DNA of 64,000 nt, from the NCBI RefSeq assembly GCF_008274805.1, contig NZ_CP022579.1, positions 3,410,001 through 3,474,000 on the forward strand. The letters are read 5' to 3'. The stretch is from Oryzomicrobium terrae (lineage in GTDB: Bacteria; Pseudomonadota; Gammaproteobacteria; Burkholderiales; Rhodocyclaceae). Under the pieces are notes generated by a model that did not search any database, was not told the origin of the DNA, and saw nothing but the letters and a program-made list of their open reading frames with translations. Positions 9,087 to 18,766 of this stretch are shown one piece after another. The translations under genes and the position numbers were made by a program. Numbering within the stretch: the first letter of the stretch is position 1; the number at the start of each line of letters is the position of its first letter.

Positions 9087-10235
9087 ATGAAGAAGTCCTG
9101 GAAAACCCTGCTGGCTGGTAGCGCGCTCTTGCTGGGCGCCGTATCCGGCGCCTTTGCCGCCGATCCGATCAAGGTCGGCTCGGTGCTATCGGTCACCGGC
9201 CCCGCTGCCTTCCTCGGCGACCCGGAGCTGAAGACCCTGCAGATGTACGTGGATGACATCAACAAGCAGGGGGGCGTCCTCGGCCGTCCCCTGCAACTGG
9301 TGCACTACGACGACGGCAGCGACGCCAACAAGGCCAACAGCTTCGCCAAGCGCCTGATCGACGACGACAAGGTGGACGTCATCGTCGGCGGCACCACCAC
9401 CGGCGCCACCATGTCGATGGCCCCCCTGGTCGAGCGCGCCGGTGTGCCCTTCATCTCCCTGGCCGGCGCGGTGGTGATCGTCGAACCGGTCAAGAAGTGG
9501 GTGTTCAAGACCCCCCATACCGACCGCATGGCCGCCGAGAAGGTTTTCGAGGACATGAAGAAGCGCGGCCTGACCAAGGTGGCCCTGCTCGCTGAGACCA
9601 GCGGCTTCGGCCAGTCGGGCAAGAAGGAAACCGAGGCGGTGGCCGGCAAGTACGGCATCACCCTGGTGGCCAACGAGACCTACGGCCCCAAGGACACCGA
9701 CGTCAGTCCGCAGCTGACCAAGATCAAGAACGCGCCAGGGGTTCAGGCGGTGTTCGTGTTCGGCCTCGGCCAGGGTCCGGCGATCGTCACCAAGAACTAC
9801 AAGCAGCTGGGCATCACCCTGCCCCTCTACCAGTCCCACGGGGTCGCCTCGGAAGAGTTCATCAAGCTCGCCGGTCCCGCCGCCGAGGGCGTGCGCCTGC
9901 CTGCTGCCGCTCTGCTGGTGGCCGACAAGCTGCCTGCCAACGACCCGCAGAAACCGGTGGTGGTGGCTTACACCAAGGCCTTCAACGAGAAGTGGAAGAC
10001 CGACGTGTCCACCTTCGGCGGCCACGCCTACGACGGCCTGATGCTGGCGGTGGATGCCATCAAGCGCGCCGGCAGTACCGACAAGGCCAAGGTCCGCGAC
10101 GCCATCGAAGCCACCAAGGGCTACATCGGCACCGGCGGCAAGGTGAACATGTCGCCCACCGACCACATGGGCCTCGACCTGTCTGCCTTCCGCCTGCTGG
10201 AAATCAAGAACGGCGACTGGACCCTGGTGCAGTAA
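9087..10235 (+). CDS. Periplasmic branched-chain amino acid/aromatic-type substrate-binding protein
   Basis: A 382-residue LivK/type I periplasmic binding protein with a Sec signal peptide (residues 1-24, cleaved at about AFA-ADP). The lobes begin with IKVGSVLSVTGPAAFLGDPE. ATG at 9087 is preceded by GGAGGAGAC. No permease or ATPase gene is adjacent, so it is an orphan component here. Its place directly after the paa operon suggests it binds phenylacetate or a related aromatic acid; this is inference. Confidence 0.85.
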   Translation: MKKSWKTLLAGSALLLGAVSGAFAADPIKVGSVLSVTGPAAFLGDPELKTLQMYVDDINKQGGVLGRPLQLVHYDDGSDANKANSFAKRLIDDDKVDVIVGGTTTGATMSMAPLVERAGVPFISLAGAVVIVEPVKKWVFKTPHTDRMAAEKVFEDMKKRGLTKVALLAETSGFGQSGKKETEAVAGKYGITLVANETYGPKDTDVSPQLTKIKNAPGVQAVFVFGLGQGPAIVTKNYKQLGITLPLYQSHGVASEEFIKLAGPAAEGVRLPAAALLVADKLPANDPQKPVVVAYTKAFNEKWKTDVSTFGGHAYDGLMLAVDAIKRAGSTDKAKVRDAIEATKGYIGTGGKVNMSPTDHMGLDLSAFRLLEIKNGDWTLVQ

Positions 10236-10256
10236 GCCGTACCCACTCTCCCCTTG

Positions 10257-10282
10257 GGCCGCCTTCGGGCGGCCTTTCTTTT
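10257..10282 (+). terminator. Rho-independent terminator after binding-protein gene
   Basis: GGCCGCC-TTCG-GGCGGCC followed by TTTCTTTT: a 7-bp stem with a UUCG tetraloop and a U tract, 17 bases before the next start. Confidence 0.85.
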
Positions 10283-10298
10283 GCCCGAGAACGCAACC

Positions 10299-11111
10299 AT
10301 GACCGCCTTTTCCATCTACACAACGCTCCGCATCACCCGGGAGGGCCCGGTGGGCACTCTCACCCTCGATCGCCCCGAACGGCACAACGCCTTCGACGAC
10401 GTCCTCGTGCGCGAACTCGCTGCCGCCCTGGGCGAACTGGACGCCCACCCCCAGGTCCGGGTGGTGGTGCTCGCCTCCACCGGCAAGAGCTTTTGCGCCG
10501 GCGCCGACCTGAACTGGATGAAGCGGGCCGCCGCCTATACCAGCGACGAAAACCTGGCTGACTCGCGCCGCCTGGCGGCCATGCTGCATACCCTGCACAG
10601 CCTGAGCAAGCCGACCATCGCCCGGGTCCAGGGCGCGGCCTACGGCGGCGGCGTCGGCCTGATCGCCGCCTGCGACATGGCGGTGGCGGTGGCCGGCCAG
10701 CCCCTGGCCCTGACCGAGGTCAAGCTGGGCATCCTGCCGGCGGTGATCAGCCCCTACGTGATCGCCAGCCTGGGGGAGCGCCAGGCCCGCCGCTACATGC
10801 TCACCGCCGAGCGCTTCGATACCACCACCGCCCATCGCCTCGGCCTGGTGCACGAACTGGTGGACGACGAGGCCGCCCTCGACGCCCGGGTCCAGGCCCT
10901 GGTGAGCGCCCTAGTCGCCAACAGCCCCCAGGCGGTACGGGCCTGCAAGGATCTGATCGGTGCGGTCGCCGGCCAACCGATCGGCCCGGCCGTGATGGAA
11001 GACACCGCCCAGCGCATCACCCGCATCCGCGCCAGCGCCGAGGGCAAGGAAGGCATCGGCGCCTTCCTGGAAAAACGCCCAGCGGCCTGGACCCTGGGGA
11101 CCACCGGCTGA
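10299..11111 (+). CDS. Enoyl-CoA hydratase/isomerase family protein
   Basis: A 270-residue crotonase-family enzyme with the oxyanion-hole segments GKSFCAGADLNWM and GAAYGGGVGLIAACD. The two Glu-bearing segments resemble LiuC/methylglutaconyl-CoA hydratase-type proteins, so it may act in leucine/isovalerate or general beta-oxidation rather than phenylacetate breakdown. The start chosen at 10299 has only a weak purine stretch upstream. A terminator separates it from the binding-protein gene, so it probably has its own promoter or depends on readthrough. Confidence 0.8.
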   Translation: MTAFSIYTTLRITREGPVGTLTLDRPERHNAFDDVLVRELAAALGELDAHPQVRVVVLASTGKSFCAGADLNWMKRAAAYTSDENLADSRRLAAMLHTLHSLSKPTIARVQGAAYGGGVGLIAACDMAVAVAGQPLALTEVKLGILPAVISPYVIASLGERQARRYMLTAERFDTTTAHRLGLVHELVDDEAALDARVQALVSALVANSPQAVRACKDLIGAVAGQPIGPAVMEDTAQRITRIRASAEGKEGIGAFLEKRPAAWTLGTTG

Positions 11112-11127
11112 GCGACCGGCCATGAAA

Positions 11128-11159
11128 AAGGCCCGCCGGGTGCACGCCTGGCGGGCCTT
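11128..11159. terminator. Bidirectional terminator between convergent genes
   Basis: AAGGCCCGCC and GGCGGGCCTT form a 10-bp stem with a 12-nt loop between the hydratase and cphA stops, flanked by A and T runs. Confidence 0.75.
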
Positions 11160-11178
11160 GGTAGCGCGCTAGCGCCGA

Positions 11179-13752
11179 TCAGCCTGCTGCGGCGATACGC
11201 TGCTTGATATGGGCCAGGGCTTCTTCCACCTGGTCGATCAGGATCAGGCACAGGTCGCCCTCGCCCAGTCGCTCCAGGGCCGAGTCGATGGCCAGGAACT
11301 CGCCGCGGATCTCGTCCACCACCTGGGTGCGCTTGGCGTTGGCCAGGCCCTGGCGCAGCAGGCCGAGCACCTCGCCGTCGGCACGGCCACGCTGGCAGGC
11401 ATCCTGGTAGAGGATCACGTCGTCGAAGGCGTCGCCGAGGATTTCTGTCTGGCGGCGGATGTCTTCGTCGCGCCGGTCGCCGGCACCGCTGATCACCACC
11501 GTCCGGCGCTTGGCCGGCAGGGCTTCCACGGCACTGACCAGGGCCTGGATGGCGTCCGGATTGTGACCGTAGTCGGCGATCAGGGTCGCCCCCTTGTAAT
11601 CGAACAGGTTGAAGCGCCCCGGGGCGGTGCTGTCATCGCTGACGAAGGTGGCCAGGCCGCGGCGGATCACCTCCCAATCCAGGCCCAAGGCCCAGGCGGC
11701 GCCCACGGCAGCCATCACGTTCTCGACCTGGAACAGTATCGCCCCGTTGCGGGTAAGGGGGATGTTGGCCAGGGGCAGGCGTACTTCCGTGCTGCCCTCG
11801 GAGGCGACGATGACATCCTCCTCCCGGTACAACACCCGCTTGCCCTGGGCACGGTGGGTGGCCATCACCGGATGGTTGCGGTCCAGGGCGAAGAAGGTCA
11901 CCGACCCCGGGCAGGAATCGGCCATGGTCGCCACGTGGGGGTCGGCGGCGTTGAGTACGCCGACGCCGTCGGGGGCCACGTTCTGCACGATGACGCGCTT
12001 GACCACCGCCAGGTCTTCCACGGTGTTGATGTAGGACAGGCCCAGGTGGTCGCCGATGCCGATGTTGGTCACCACCGCCACGTTGCAGCGGTCGAAGGCC
12101 AGGCCTTCGCGCAGCACGCCGCCCCGGGCGGTTTCCAGTACGGCGGCGTCCACGTCCGGGTGGAGCAGCACGTTGCGCGCGCTCTTCGGACCGGAGCAGT
12201 CGCCGGTGTCGATGCGCCGGCCGGCAATGTAGACACCGTCGGTGCCGGTCATGCCGACGCGCAGGCCGGAGACGGTCTGCAGATGGGCGATCAGGCGCAC
12301 CGTGGTGGTCTTGCCGTTGGTACCGGCCACCGCCACCACCGGGATACGACCGTTGTCGCCGTCCTTGTACATATTAGCGACGATCGCCTCGCCCACCGGG
12401 CGGCCCTTGCCATAGGAAGGCTGCAGGTGCATGCGCAGACCAGGGGCGGCATTCACTTCGACGATGCCGCCACCCTGCTCTTCGAGGGGCTTCAGCACGG
12501 TCTCGCAGACCACGTCCACGCCGGCAATGTCCAGGCCCACCATCTTGGCCGCGGCCACGGCCCGGGCGGCCAGCTCGGGATGCACGTCGTCGGTGACGTC
12601 GGTGGCGGTGCCACCGGTGGACAGGTTGGCGTTGTTGCGCAGGATCACCCGGGCGCCCTTGGGCGGCACCGAATTGGCGTCATAGCCCTGCTCGGCCAGG
12701 CGGGCCAGGGCGATGTCGTCGAAGCGGATCTTGGTCAGGGAAGTGGCATGGCCCTCGCCGCGGCGCGGGTCGCTGTTCACCAGGTCCACCAGTTCGCGCA
12801 CGGTGTGGCTGCCGTCGCCGATGACGTGGGGCGGTTCGCGCCGGGCGGCGGCCACCACCTTGTTGCCCACCACCAGCACCCGGTAATCCTGGCCGGGCAG
12901 GAAGCGCTCGACCATGATGTCATCGCGGAACTCGACGGCGGCGGCATAGGCGGCCAGCACCTGCTCCCGGGTCTGGATGTTCACGGTGATGCCCTTGCCC
13001 TGGTTGCCGTCCTGAGGCTTGACCACCACCGGCCCGCCGATTTCCTGGGCGGCGGCCCAGGCGTCCTCGGCATCCTTCACCGGCCGGCCGGTGGGCACAG
13101 GGACCCCGGCGGCATGCAGCAACTTCTTGGTCAGTTCCTTGTCCTGGGCAATGGATTCGGCAATCGCACTGGACAGGTCGGTTTCGGCGGCCTGGATGCG
13201 ACGCTGCTTGCTGCCCCAGCCGAACTGCACCAGGCTGCCCGAGGTCAGGCGGCGGAAGGGAATGCCCCGGGCCACGGCGGCGGCGACGATGGAACCGGTG
13301 GAGGGCCCGAGACGCTCATCCTCATCGACCTCGCGCAATTGGGCCAGGGCACCGGCCAGGTCGAACGGGGTGTCGTCGAGGGCGGCACGGCACAGGCTTT
13401 CCGCCAGATCGAAGGCCAGCCGGCCCACCGCTTCCTCGGTGTATTCGACCACCACCTGGAACACGCCAGCCTCCAGGGTGGCGGCGGTGCGGCTGAAGGT
13501 CACCGGGCACCCGGCCTCGGCTTGCAGCCCCAGAGCCGCCGCTTCCAGAGCGTGGGCCAAGGAAAGCTGCTCGGCGTGGCTGGTGGATTGCAGGGAGCCA
13601 ATTTCGGGAAAGCGGGCACGCAGCCGGGCCTCGAATTCACCCAGACCGGCCAGGGAACACTCGGCCTCGCTGCAGGTGACGATGGCCTCGATCGCCGTGT
13701 GCCGGCTCCACAGATTGGGACCGCGCAGGGCGCGGATTCGCGATACTTCCAT
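11179..13752 (-). CDS. cphA: Cyanophycin synthetase CphA
   Basis: An 857-residue full-length enzyme. The N-terminal domain (1-160) is followed by an ATP-grasp domain (about 220-470), which adds Asp to the polymer, and a Mur-ligase-like domain with P-loop GTNGKTTT at 477-484. It has a complete Mur C-terminal domain (GRFNLFDYKG...ADYGHNPDA), which adds Arg. The product is the Asp-Arg storage polymer cyanophycin. The ATG at 13752 was chosen because it gives the conserved MEVSRIRALRGPN start; a GTG two codons upstream is also possible. The gene lies 103 bases downstream of the cphA paralogue on the same strand. Confidence 0.93.
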   Translation of the reverse strand: MEVSRIRALRGPNLWSRHTAIEAIVTCSEAECSLAGLGEFEARLRARFPEIGSLQSTSHAEQLSLAHALEAAALGLQAEAGCPVTFSRTAATLEAGVFQVVVEYTEEAVGRLAFDLAESLCRAALDDTPFDLAGALAQLREVDEDERLGPSTGSIVAAAVARGIPFRRLTSGSLVQFGWGSKQRRIQAAETDLSSAIAESIAQDKELTKKLLHAAGVPVPTGRPVKDAEDAWAAAQEIGGPVVVKPQDGNQGKGITVNIQTREQVLAAYAAAVEFRDDIMVERFLPGQDYRVLVVGNKVVAAARREPPHVIGDGSHTVRELVDLVNSDPRRGEGHATSLTKIRFDDIALARLAEQGYDANSVPPKGARVILRNNANLSTGGTATDVTDDVHPELAARAVAAAKMVGLDIAGVDVVCETVLKPLEEQGGGIVEVNAAPGLRMHLQPSYGKGRPVGEAIVANMYKDGDNGRIPVVAVAGTNGKTTTVRLIAHLQTVSGLRVGMTGTDGVYIAGRRIDTGDCSGPKSARNVLLHPDVDAAVLETARGGVLREGLAFDRCNVAVVTNIGIGDHLGLSYINTVEDLAVVKRVIVQNVAPDGVGVLNAADPHVATMADSCPGSVTFFALDRNHPVMATHRAQGKRVLYREEDVIVASEGSTEVRLPLANIPLTRNGAILFQVENVMAAVGAAWALGLDWEVIRRGLATFVSDDSTAPGRFNLFDYKGATLIADYGHNPDAIQALVSAVEALPAKRRTVVISGAGDRRDEDIRRQTEILGDAFDDVILYQDACQRGRADGEVLGLLRQGLANAKRTQVVDEIRGEFLAIDSALERLGEGDLCLILIDQVEEALAHIKQRIAAAG

Positions 13753-13855
13753 GAACACGTTTTCCTGTTGTACCTGGCTGGCGCGCCTCGGCAGTCAGCT
13801 CGGGTGAAATGGGGAGTGTGGGTAGCGGCAGTCTTGTCCGGGAAGAGGGGCGGGC

Positions 13856-16045
13856 TCAGGCCCGCTTGGCGGCATCGGCGGGGAGCACGTCGAAGGTCTC
13901 GACCCCGGCGCGAATCAGTTCCGGCGCGATACCCAGGGCCCAGGCCGCACCAATGGCTGCCAGCAGGTTTTCCACCTGGAGATCGTCCACCCCGGCGCCA
14001 CCGGCGCTGACCAGGGGTACGGCGCTCACCGCGGTGAGCGGTACCTCGTCGCTGCCCGTGGCCAGGACCAGTCGGCCGTCGCGCACGAACACGGCACGGC
14101 CGCCGGCAGCACGGTGCTCGGCCAGGGCCGGCAGGTCGGCGGAAAGGCCGAAGAAGATCACCTCGCCGTCGCACAGGGGGGCCATTTCCACCACCTGGGG
14201 ATCCCGGGCGTTGAGCACGGCCACACCACTGGGCAGGATCACGTCCACCTGGGTGCGCAGGGCCTTGTACACCTGGTCGGGCTCGAACACATCCAGGTCG
14301 GCCAGTCCCTCGGCACCGTTGAGATTGGTCACCACGCCCACCTGGCAGCGGTCGTAGGCGAGGCCCTCGGAGAAGATGGCACGGGCGCTATTCTCGAACA
14401 CGGCGGCCTCGACCGAGCGGTTGAGCAGCACCCGGCGGGCCGCCGCCCAGTTGGCGCTGTCGGCCTTTTCCACCTGGCGCCGGTCGAGGAACAGGCCGTC
14501 GCTGCAGGCCAAGCCGGTGTGCTTGCCGCTCAGGCTGAGCAGGCGGGCCACCACGCGGGCGACCACGGTCTTGCCGTGGGTGCCGGTGACGCCGACGATG
14601 GGGATGCGGCCGTCTTCGCCTTCGGGGAACAGGTGGTCGACGATGGCCCGGCCCACCGGGCGGGGCTGGCCTTCGGCAGGCTTGAGGTGCATCAGCAGGC
14701 CGGGGCCGGCATTGACCTCGACGATGGCGCCGCGCTGCTCTTCCAGGGGACGGGAGATGTCCTCGGCCACCAGGTCGACGCCGGCGATGTCCAGGCCCAC
14801 CACCCGGGCGGCCAGGGACACGGCGGCAGCCACGTCCGGATGGACCTCGTCGGTGACGTCGATGGCCACGTTGCCGCTGCGCTGGACCAGCACGGTACGA
14901 CCTTCGGCGGGCACCGCATCGCCGGTCAGCCCCTGGCGCGACAGCTCCAGGCGGGCAGCGGAATCGAGACGGATGAAGTTGAGGGGGTGATCCTCGCTGC
15001 GGCCGCGGCGCGGGTCGGAGTTGATCTGGCTCTCGATCAGTTCGAGCACGGTGGAACGGCCGTCGCCGACCACGCAGGCCATGTCGCCCCGGGCGGCGGC
15101 GACCATCTTGCCGCCCACCACCAGCAGGCGGTGCTCGTTGCCGGGAATGAAGCGCTCGACGATGACGCCGCTGCCTTCATCGACGGCCACCGCGTAGGCG
15201 GCCTCGACCTCCTCGCGGGTGGTCAGGTTGGTGAACACACCCCGGCCGTGGTTGCCGTCGTAGGGTTTGACCACCACCGGCAGGCCGATGTCCTCGGCGG
15301 CATCCCAGGCGTCGTCCACGTCGTCCACCAGGCGGCCCTCGGGCACCGGCACGCCGCAGGACGAGAGCAGGGTCTTGGTCAGATCCTTGTCCCGGGAGAT
15401 GCCCTCGGCGATGGCGCTGGTGCGATCGGTCTCGGCAGTCCAGATACGCCGCTGGGCGGCACCGTAGCCGAGTTGCACCAGGTTGGCCTCGGACAGGCGG
15501 GTATGGGGGATGTCCCGGTCGTCGGCACCGTCGACGATGCAGGCGGTGCTCGGCCCCAGGCACAGGGAATCGGTCAGGTCGCGCAGATGCTCGACCGTCG
15601 CCGCGACGTCGAAGGGCCGGTCCTCGATGGCGGCCATCACCAGGTCACGGGCGGCGTACAGGGCGGCGCGGGTGACTTCCTCGTGCCAGGCGCGGACGAT
15701 CACCTTGTAGACGCCGCGGGTGGACATTTCCCGGGCCTTGCCGAAGCCGCCAGGCAGGCCGGCCAGATTCTGCAATTCGAGGGTGACGTGTTCGAGGATG
15801 TGGCCGGGCCAGGTGCCTTCCTGCACCCGGCGCAGGAAGCCGCCCCGTTCGCCGTAGCTGCAGCGATGCTCGATCAAGGAAGGCAGCCAGGAGGAGAGGC
15901 GCTCGTAAAACCCGGGAATGGTGTTGGAAGGGCACTCCTCCAACTCACCGATATCGACCCAGGCTTCAAGAACCGGCCGGTAGGTCCAAATGTTCGGCCC
16001 GCGCAGCGACACGATGCGCAGAAACTCAATGTCTTTCTTTTTCAT
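13856..16045 (-). CDS. Second cyanophycin synthetase (CphA'-type, truncated Mur domain)
   Basis: A 729-residue paralogue of the adjacent CphA, with N-domain, ATP-grasp region (VVVKPYDGNHGRG) and a Mur-like central domain with P-loop GTHGKT at about 488. It ends at the segment corresponding to the Mur central/C-terminal boundary, so the C-terminal Mur domain of CphA is absent. Tandem CphA/CphA' pairs are known in betaproteobacteria; the partner may extend primers or act in a mixed complex. ATG at 16045 begins MKKKDIEFL. The transcript probably continues into cphA. Confidence 0.88.
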   Translation of the reverse strand: MKKKDIEFLRIVSLRGPNIWTYRPVLEAWVDIGELEECPSNTIPGFYERLSSWLPSLIEHRCSYGERGGFLRRVQEGTWPGHILEHVTLELQNLAGLPGGFGKAREMSTRGVYKVIVRAWHEEVTRAALYAARDLVMAAIEDRPFDVAATVEHLRDLTDSLCLGPSTACIVDGADDRDIPHTRLSEANLVQLGYGAAQRRIWTAETDRTSAIAEGISRDKDLTKTLLSSCGVPVPEGRLVDDVDDAWDAAEDIGLPVVVKPYDGNHGRGVFTNLTTREEVEAAYAVAVDEGSGVIVERFIPGNEHRLLVVGGKMVAAARGDMACVVGDGRSTVLELIESQINSDPRRGRSEDHPLNFIRLDSAARLELSRQGLTGDAVPAEGRTVLVQRSGNVAIDVTDEVHPDVAAAVSLAARVVGLDIAGVDLVAEDISRPLEEQRGAIVEVNAGPGLLMHLKPAEGQPRPVGRAIVDHLFPEGEDGRIPIVGVTGTHGKTVVARVVARLLSLSGKHTGLACSDGLFLDRRQVEKADSANWAAARRVLLNRSVEAAVFENSARAIFSEGLAYDRCQVGVVTNLNGAEGLADLDVFEPDQVYKALRTQVDVILPSGVAVLNARDPQVVEMAPLCDGEVIFFGLSADLPALAEHRAAGGRAVFVRDGRLVLATGSDEVPLTAVSAVPLVSAGGAGVDDLQVENLLAAIGAAWALGIAPELIRAGVETFDVLPADAAKRA

Positions 16046-16427
16046 AAATCGAATGATGTGGCCGGGCGAACTGGCATGAAGGCTTGGAAGGCGCGAAATG
16101 GCCGCCTGAGAACGCATTAACGTTGCAGAAGGCCGTTGGTTTACCTGCGGGGCCCATACCCGTGTAACTTGCTGTAACGAGGATCATACAGGGGGCGCCC
16201 CTCCTTCGTCGCGCCCGATCCCGGCCGCAGGCTTTTTTTCCGCCCGCAGCAACGGAAATGGGGGCCGCCCCCTTCGGTATACTGTGATCTTTCCGCCTCG
16301 TCGGCGCTTCTTTTGCTGCATTGCCGCAAAAACGGGTGCAGCCGTGCCGCGAGGCTTGCCTTGCCGGGCCCGTCCCGGACCGATTTTCCAGGCTTTCCGG
16401 CCCTTCGTTCCGGAAAGGTGCTACCCG
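16046..16427. promoter_or_regulatory. Divergent control region of the cyanophycin locus
   Basis: A 382-bp gene-free stretch between the leftward cphA genes and the rightward ABC gene. It holds a direct repeat TGTAAC-N4-TGTAAC, a GGGGCGCCCC palindrome and a TATACT -10-like box at 16278-16283 for the rightward gene without a good -35. No small gene is evident. Confidence 0.4.
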
Positions 16428-18746
16428 ATGACCACCGCCACCTCCCTTCCTGTTGCCACCGGCCCCGCTCCCGTTGTCCTTCCCGGGCCCTGGACCGGCG
16501 ATGCCGCCCCCCCGCTCACCGCCGACGAAACCCTGGTGTCCTGGGTGGAAACCGACCTCGACGCCCAGCTGCGCTTCGTCCCAGGGCTGGTGGCCGTCAC
16601 CACCCGTCGACTGCTCGCCCGGGCCCCCGGTGAAACGGCCTGGCAGGCCTGGCCCCTGCGTGCCGGACTGGCCCTGCAGCACTTCGACCATGCCGGGGTG
16701 GGCAACCTGGAACTGGTGGATACGACGGACCAGGCCACCGCCGGCCCCCGCCGGCTCGCCTGCTGGCGCTACACCCTGGGCCAGAACCCGGCGGCGCTGC
16801 GCCTGGTGGACCGTTTCGAGGGCCTGCGCGACAGCCTGGTGAGCGGCACCCCGGAAGTGCTGGCCGACGAAGGCCTCTGCCCCCAGTGCAAGACGCCCCT
16901 GCCCGCCGGCCAGGACGAATGTCCGCTGTGCACCAAGGAAACGCCGACGCCCCCGTCCACCTGGACCCTGTTCCGCCTGTGGCGTTTCGCCAAGCCCTAC
17001 AACGGCCAGCTGCTTGCCGGCTTCCTGCTCACCCTGGCCTCCACCGCCGCCACCCTGGTGCCCCCTTACCTGACCATGCCGCTGATGGACAAGGTGCTGA
17101 TCCCCTACCAGAACGGCGCCCCCATCGACGCCGGCCTGGTCGGGCTGTATCTCGGCGGCCTGCTCGGCGCGGCATTGGTGGCCTGGGGCCTGGGCTGGGC
17201 CAAAACCTACATCCTGGCCCTGGTCTCGGAGCGGATCGGCGCCGACCTGCGCACCACCACCTATGAACACCTGCTCAAGCTCTCCCAGGAGTACTTCGGC
17301 GGCAAGCGCACCGGCGACTTGATGGCACGCATCGGCTCGGAAACCGACCGCATCTGCATCTTCCTCTCGCTGCACCTGCTCGACTTCGCCACCGACGTGC
17401 TGATGATCGTCATGACCGCGGCGATCCTGATCTCGATCAACCCCTGGCTGGCCCTGGTCACCTTGCTGCCCCTGCCCTTCATCGCCTGGATGATCCACGT
17501 GGTGCGCGACAAGCTGCGCCACGGCTTCGAGAAGGTGGATCGCATCTGGTCGGAAGTGACCAACGTGCTGGCCGACACCATCCCCGGCATCCGCGTGGTC
17601 AAGGCCTTCGCCCAGGAAAAGCGCGAGGCGGCCCGCTTCCGCGACGCCAACATGCACAATCTGGCGGTGAACGACCGGGTGAACAAGGTGTGGTCCCTGT
17701 TCACCCCCACCGTCACCCTGCTCACCGAGGTGGGCCTGCTGGTGGTGTGGGCCTTCGGCGTATGGCAGATATCCCGCGACCAGATCACCGTCGGCGTGCT
17801 CACCGCCTTCCTCGCCTACATCGGCCGCTTCTACACCCGGCTCGACTCGATGAGCCGCATCGTCTCGGTGACCCAGAAGGCTGCCGCCGGCGCCAAGCGC
17901 ATCTTCGACATCCTCGACCACGTCTCCAGCGTGCCCGAGGCTGCCAACCCGGTGCGCCTGACCGAGGTACGGGGTCGCATCGACATCCGCGACATCGGCT
18001 TCCGCTATGGCAACCGTGCCGTGATCCGGGGCATGAACCTGTCCATCGCCCCGGGCGAAATGATCGGCCTGGTGGGCCACAGCGGCTCGGGCAAGAGCAC
18101 CATGGTCAACCTCATCTGCCGCTTCTACGACGTGGCCGAGGGGGCGATCCTGATCGACGGGGTGGACATCCGCTCCCTGGCCATCGCCGACTACCGGCGC
18201 AACATCGGCCTGGTGCTGCAGGAGCCCTTCCTGTTCTTCGGCACCATCGCCGAGAACATCGCCTACGGCAAACCCGACGCCAGCCGCGAGGAGATCATCG
18301 CCGCCGCCCGGGCCGCCCACGCCCACGACTTCATCCTGCGCCTGCCCCACGGCTACGATTCCCTGGTGGGCGAGCGCGGCCAGGCCCTGTCCGGCGGCGA
18401 GCGCCAGCGCATCTCGATCGCCCGGGCCCTGCTGATCAACCCTCGCCTGCTGATCCTGGACGAGGCCACCTCGTCGGTGGATACCACCACCGAGAAGGAA
18501 ATCCAGAAGGCCCTCGACAACCTGGTGCAAGGGCGCACCACCATCGCCATCGCCCACCGCCTGTCCACCCTGCGCAAGGCCGACCGGCTAGTGGTGATGG
18601 ACCGGGGCCAGATCGTCGAAGTGGGCAACCACGATGAGCTGATGGCCCTGGAAGGCCACTACTACCGCCTCTACCAGGCCCAGGCGCGCAACGCCGACAG
18701 CGAGGGCAACGACACCGGCGCCGCCAACAGCGGCAGCAACGATTGA
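16428..18746 (+). CDS. Cyanophycin-associated ABC exporter-type protein with N-terminal zinc ribbon
   Basis: A 772-residue half-transporter fusion. Residues 1-145 form an extra N-terminal domain, followed by a zinc ribbon C151-x2-C154-x10-C165-x2-C168. A six-helix exporter membrane domain (about 190-490) precedes an ATPase domain with Walker A GHSGSGKST (550-558), signature LSGGERQRIS and Walker B LLILDEATSSVD. ATG at 16428 follows CGGAAAGG. This architecture travels with cphA and DUF1854 genes in betaproteobacteria, where it is regarded as cyanophycin-associated. The cargo is unknown, and whether it exports or senses is not shown here. Confidence 0.85.
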   Translation: MTTATSLPVATGPAPVVLPGPWTGDAAPPLTADETLVSWVETDLDAQLRFVPGLVAVTTRRLLARAPGETAWQAWPLRAGLALQHFDHAGVGNLELVDTTDQATAGPRRLACWRYTLGQNPAALRLVDRFEGLRDSLVSGTPEVLADEGLCPQCKTPLPAGQDECPLCTKETPTPPSTWTLFRLWRFAKPYNGQLLAGFLLTLASTAATLVPPYLTMPLMDKVLIPYQNGAPIDAGLVGLYLGGLLGAALVAWGLGWAKTYILALVSERIGADLRTTTYEHLLKLSQEYFGGKRTGDLMARIGSETDRICIFLSLHLLDFATDVLMIVMTAAILISINPWLALVTLLPLPFIAWMIHVVRDKLRHGFEKVDRIWSEVTNVLADTIPGIRVVKAFAQEKREAARFRDANMHNLAVNDRVNKVWSLFTPTVTLLTEVGLLVVWAFGVWQISRDQITVGVLTAFLAYIGRFYTRLDSMSRIVSVTQKAAAGAKRIFDILDHVSSVPEAANPVRLTEVRGRIDIRDIGFRYGNRAVIRGMNLSIAPGEMIGLVGHSGSGKSTMVNLICRFYDVAEGAILIDGVDIRSLAIADYRRNIGLVLQEPFLFFGTIAENIAYGKPDASREEIIAAARAAHAHDFILRLPHGYDSLVGERGQALSGGERQRISIARALLINPRLLILDEATSSVDTTTEKEIQKALDNLVQGRTTIAIAHRLSTLRKADRLVVMDRGQIVEVGNHDELMALEGHYYRLYQAQARNADSEGNDTGAANSGSND

Positions 18747-18766
18747 CCAGGGCGAAGGAGACTCCA

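Noticed and set aside
11209-16120. Long rightward ORFs opposite both cphA genes
   Set aside because: Low-complexity shadows of the cyanophycin synthetase genes.
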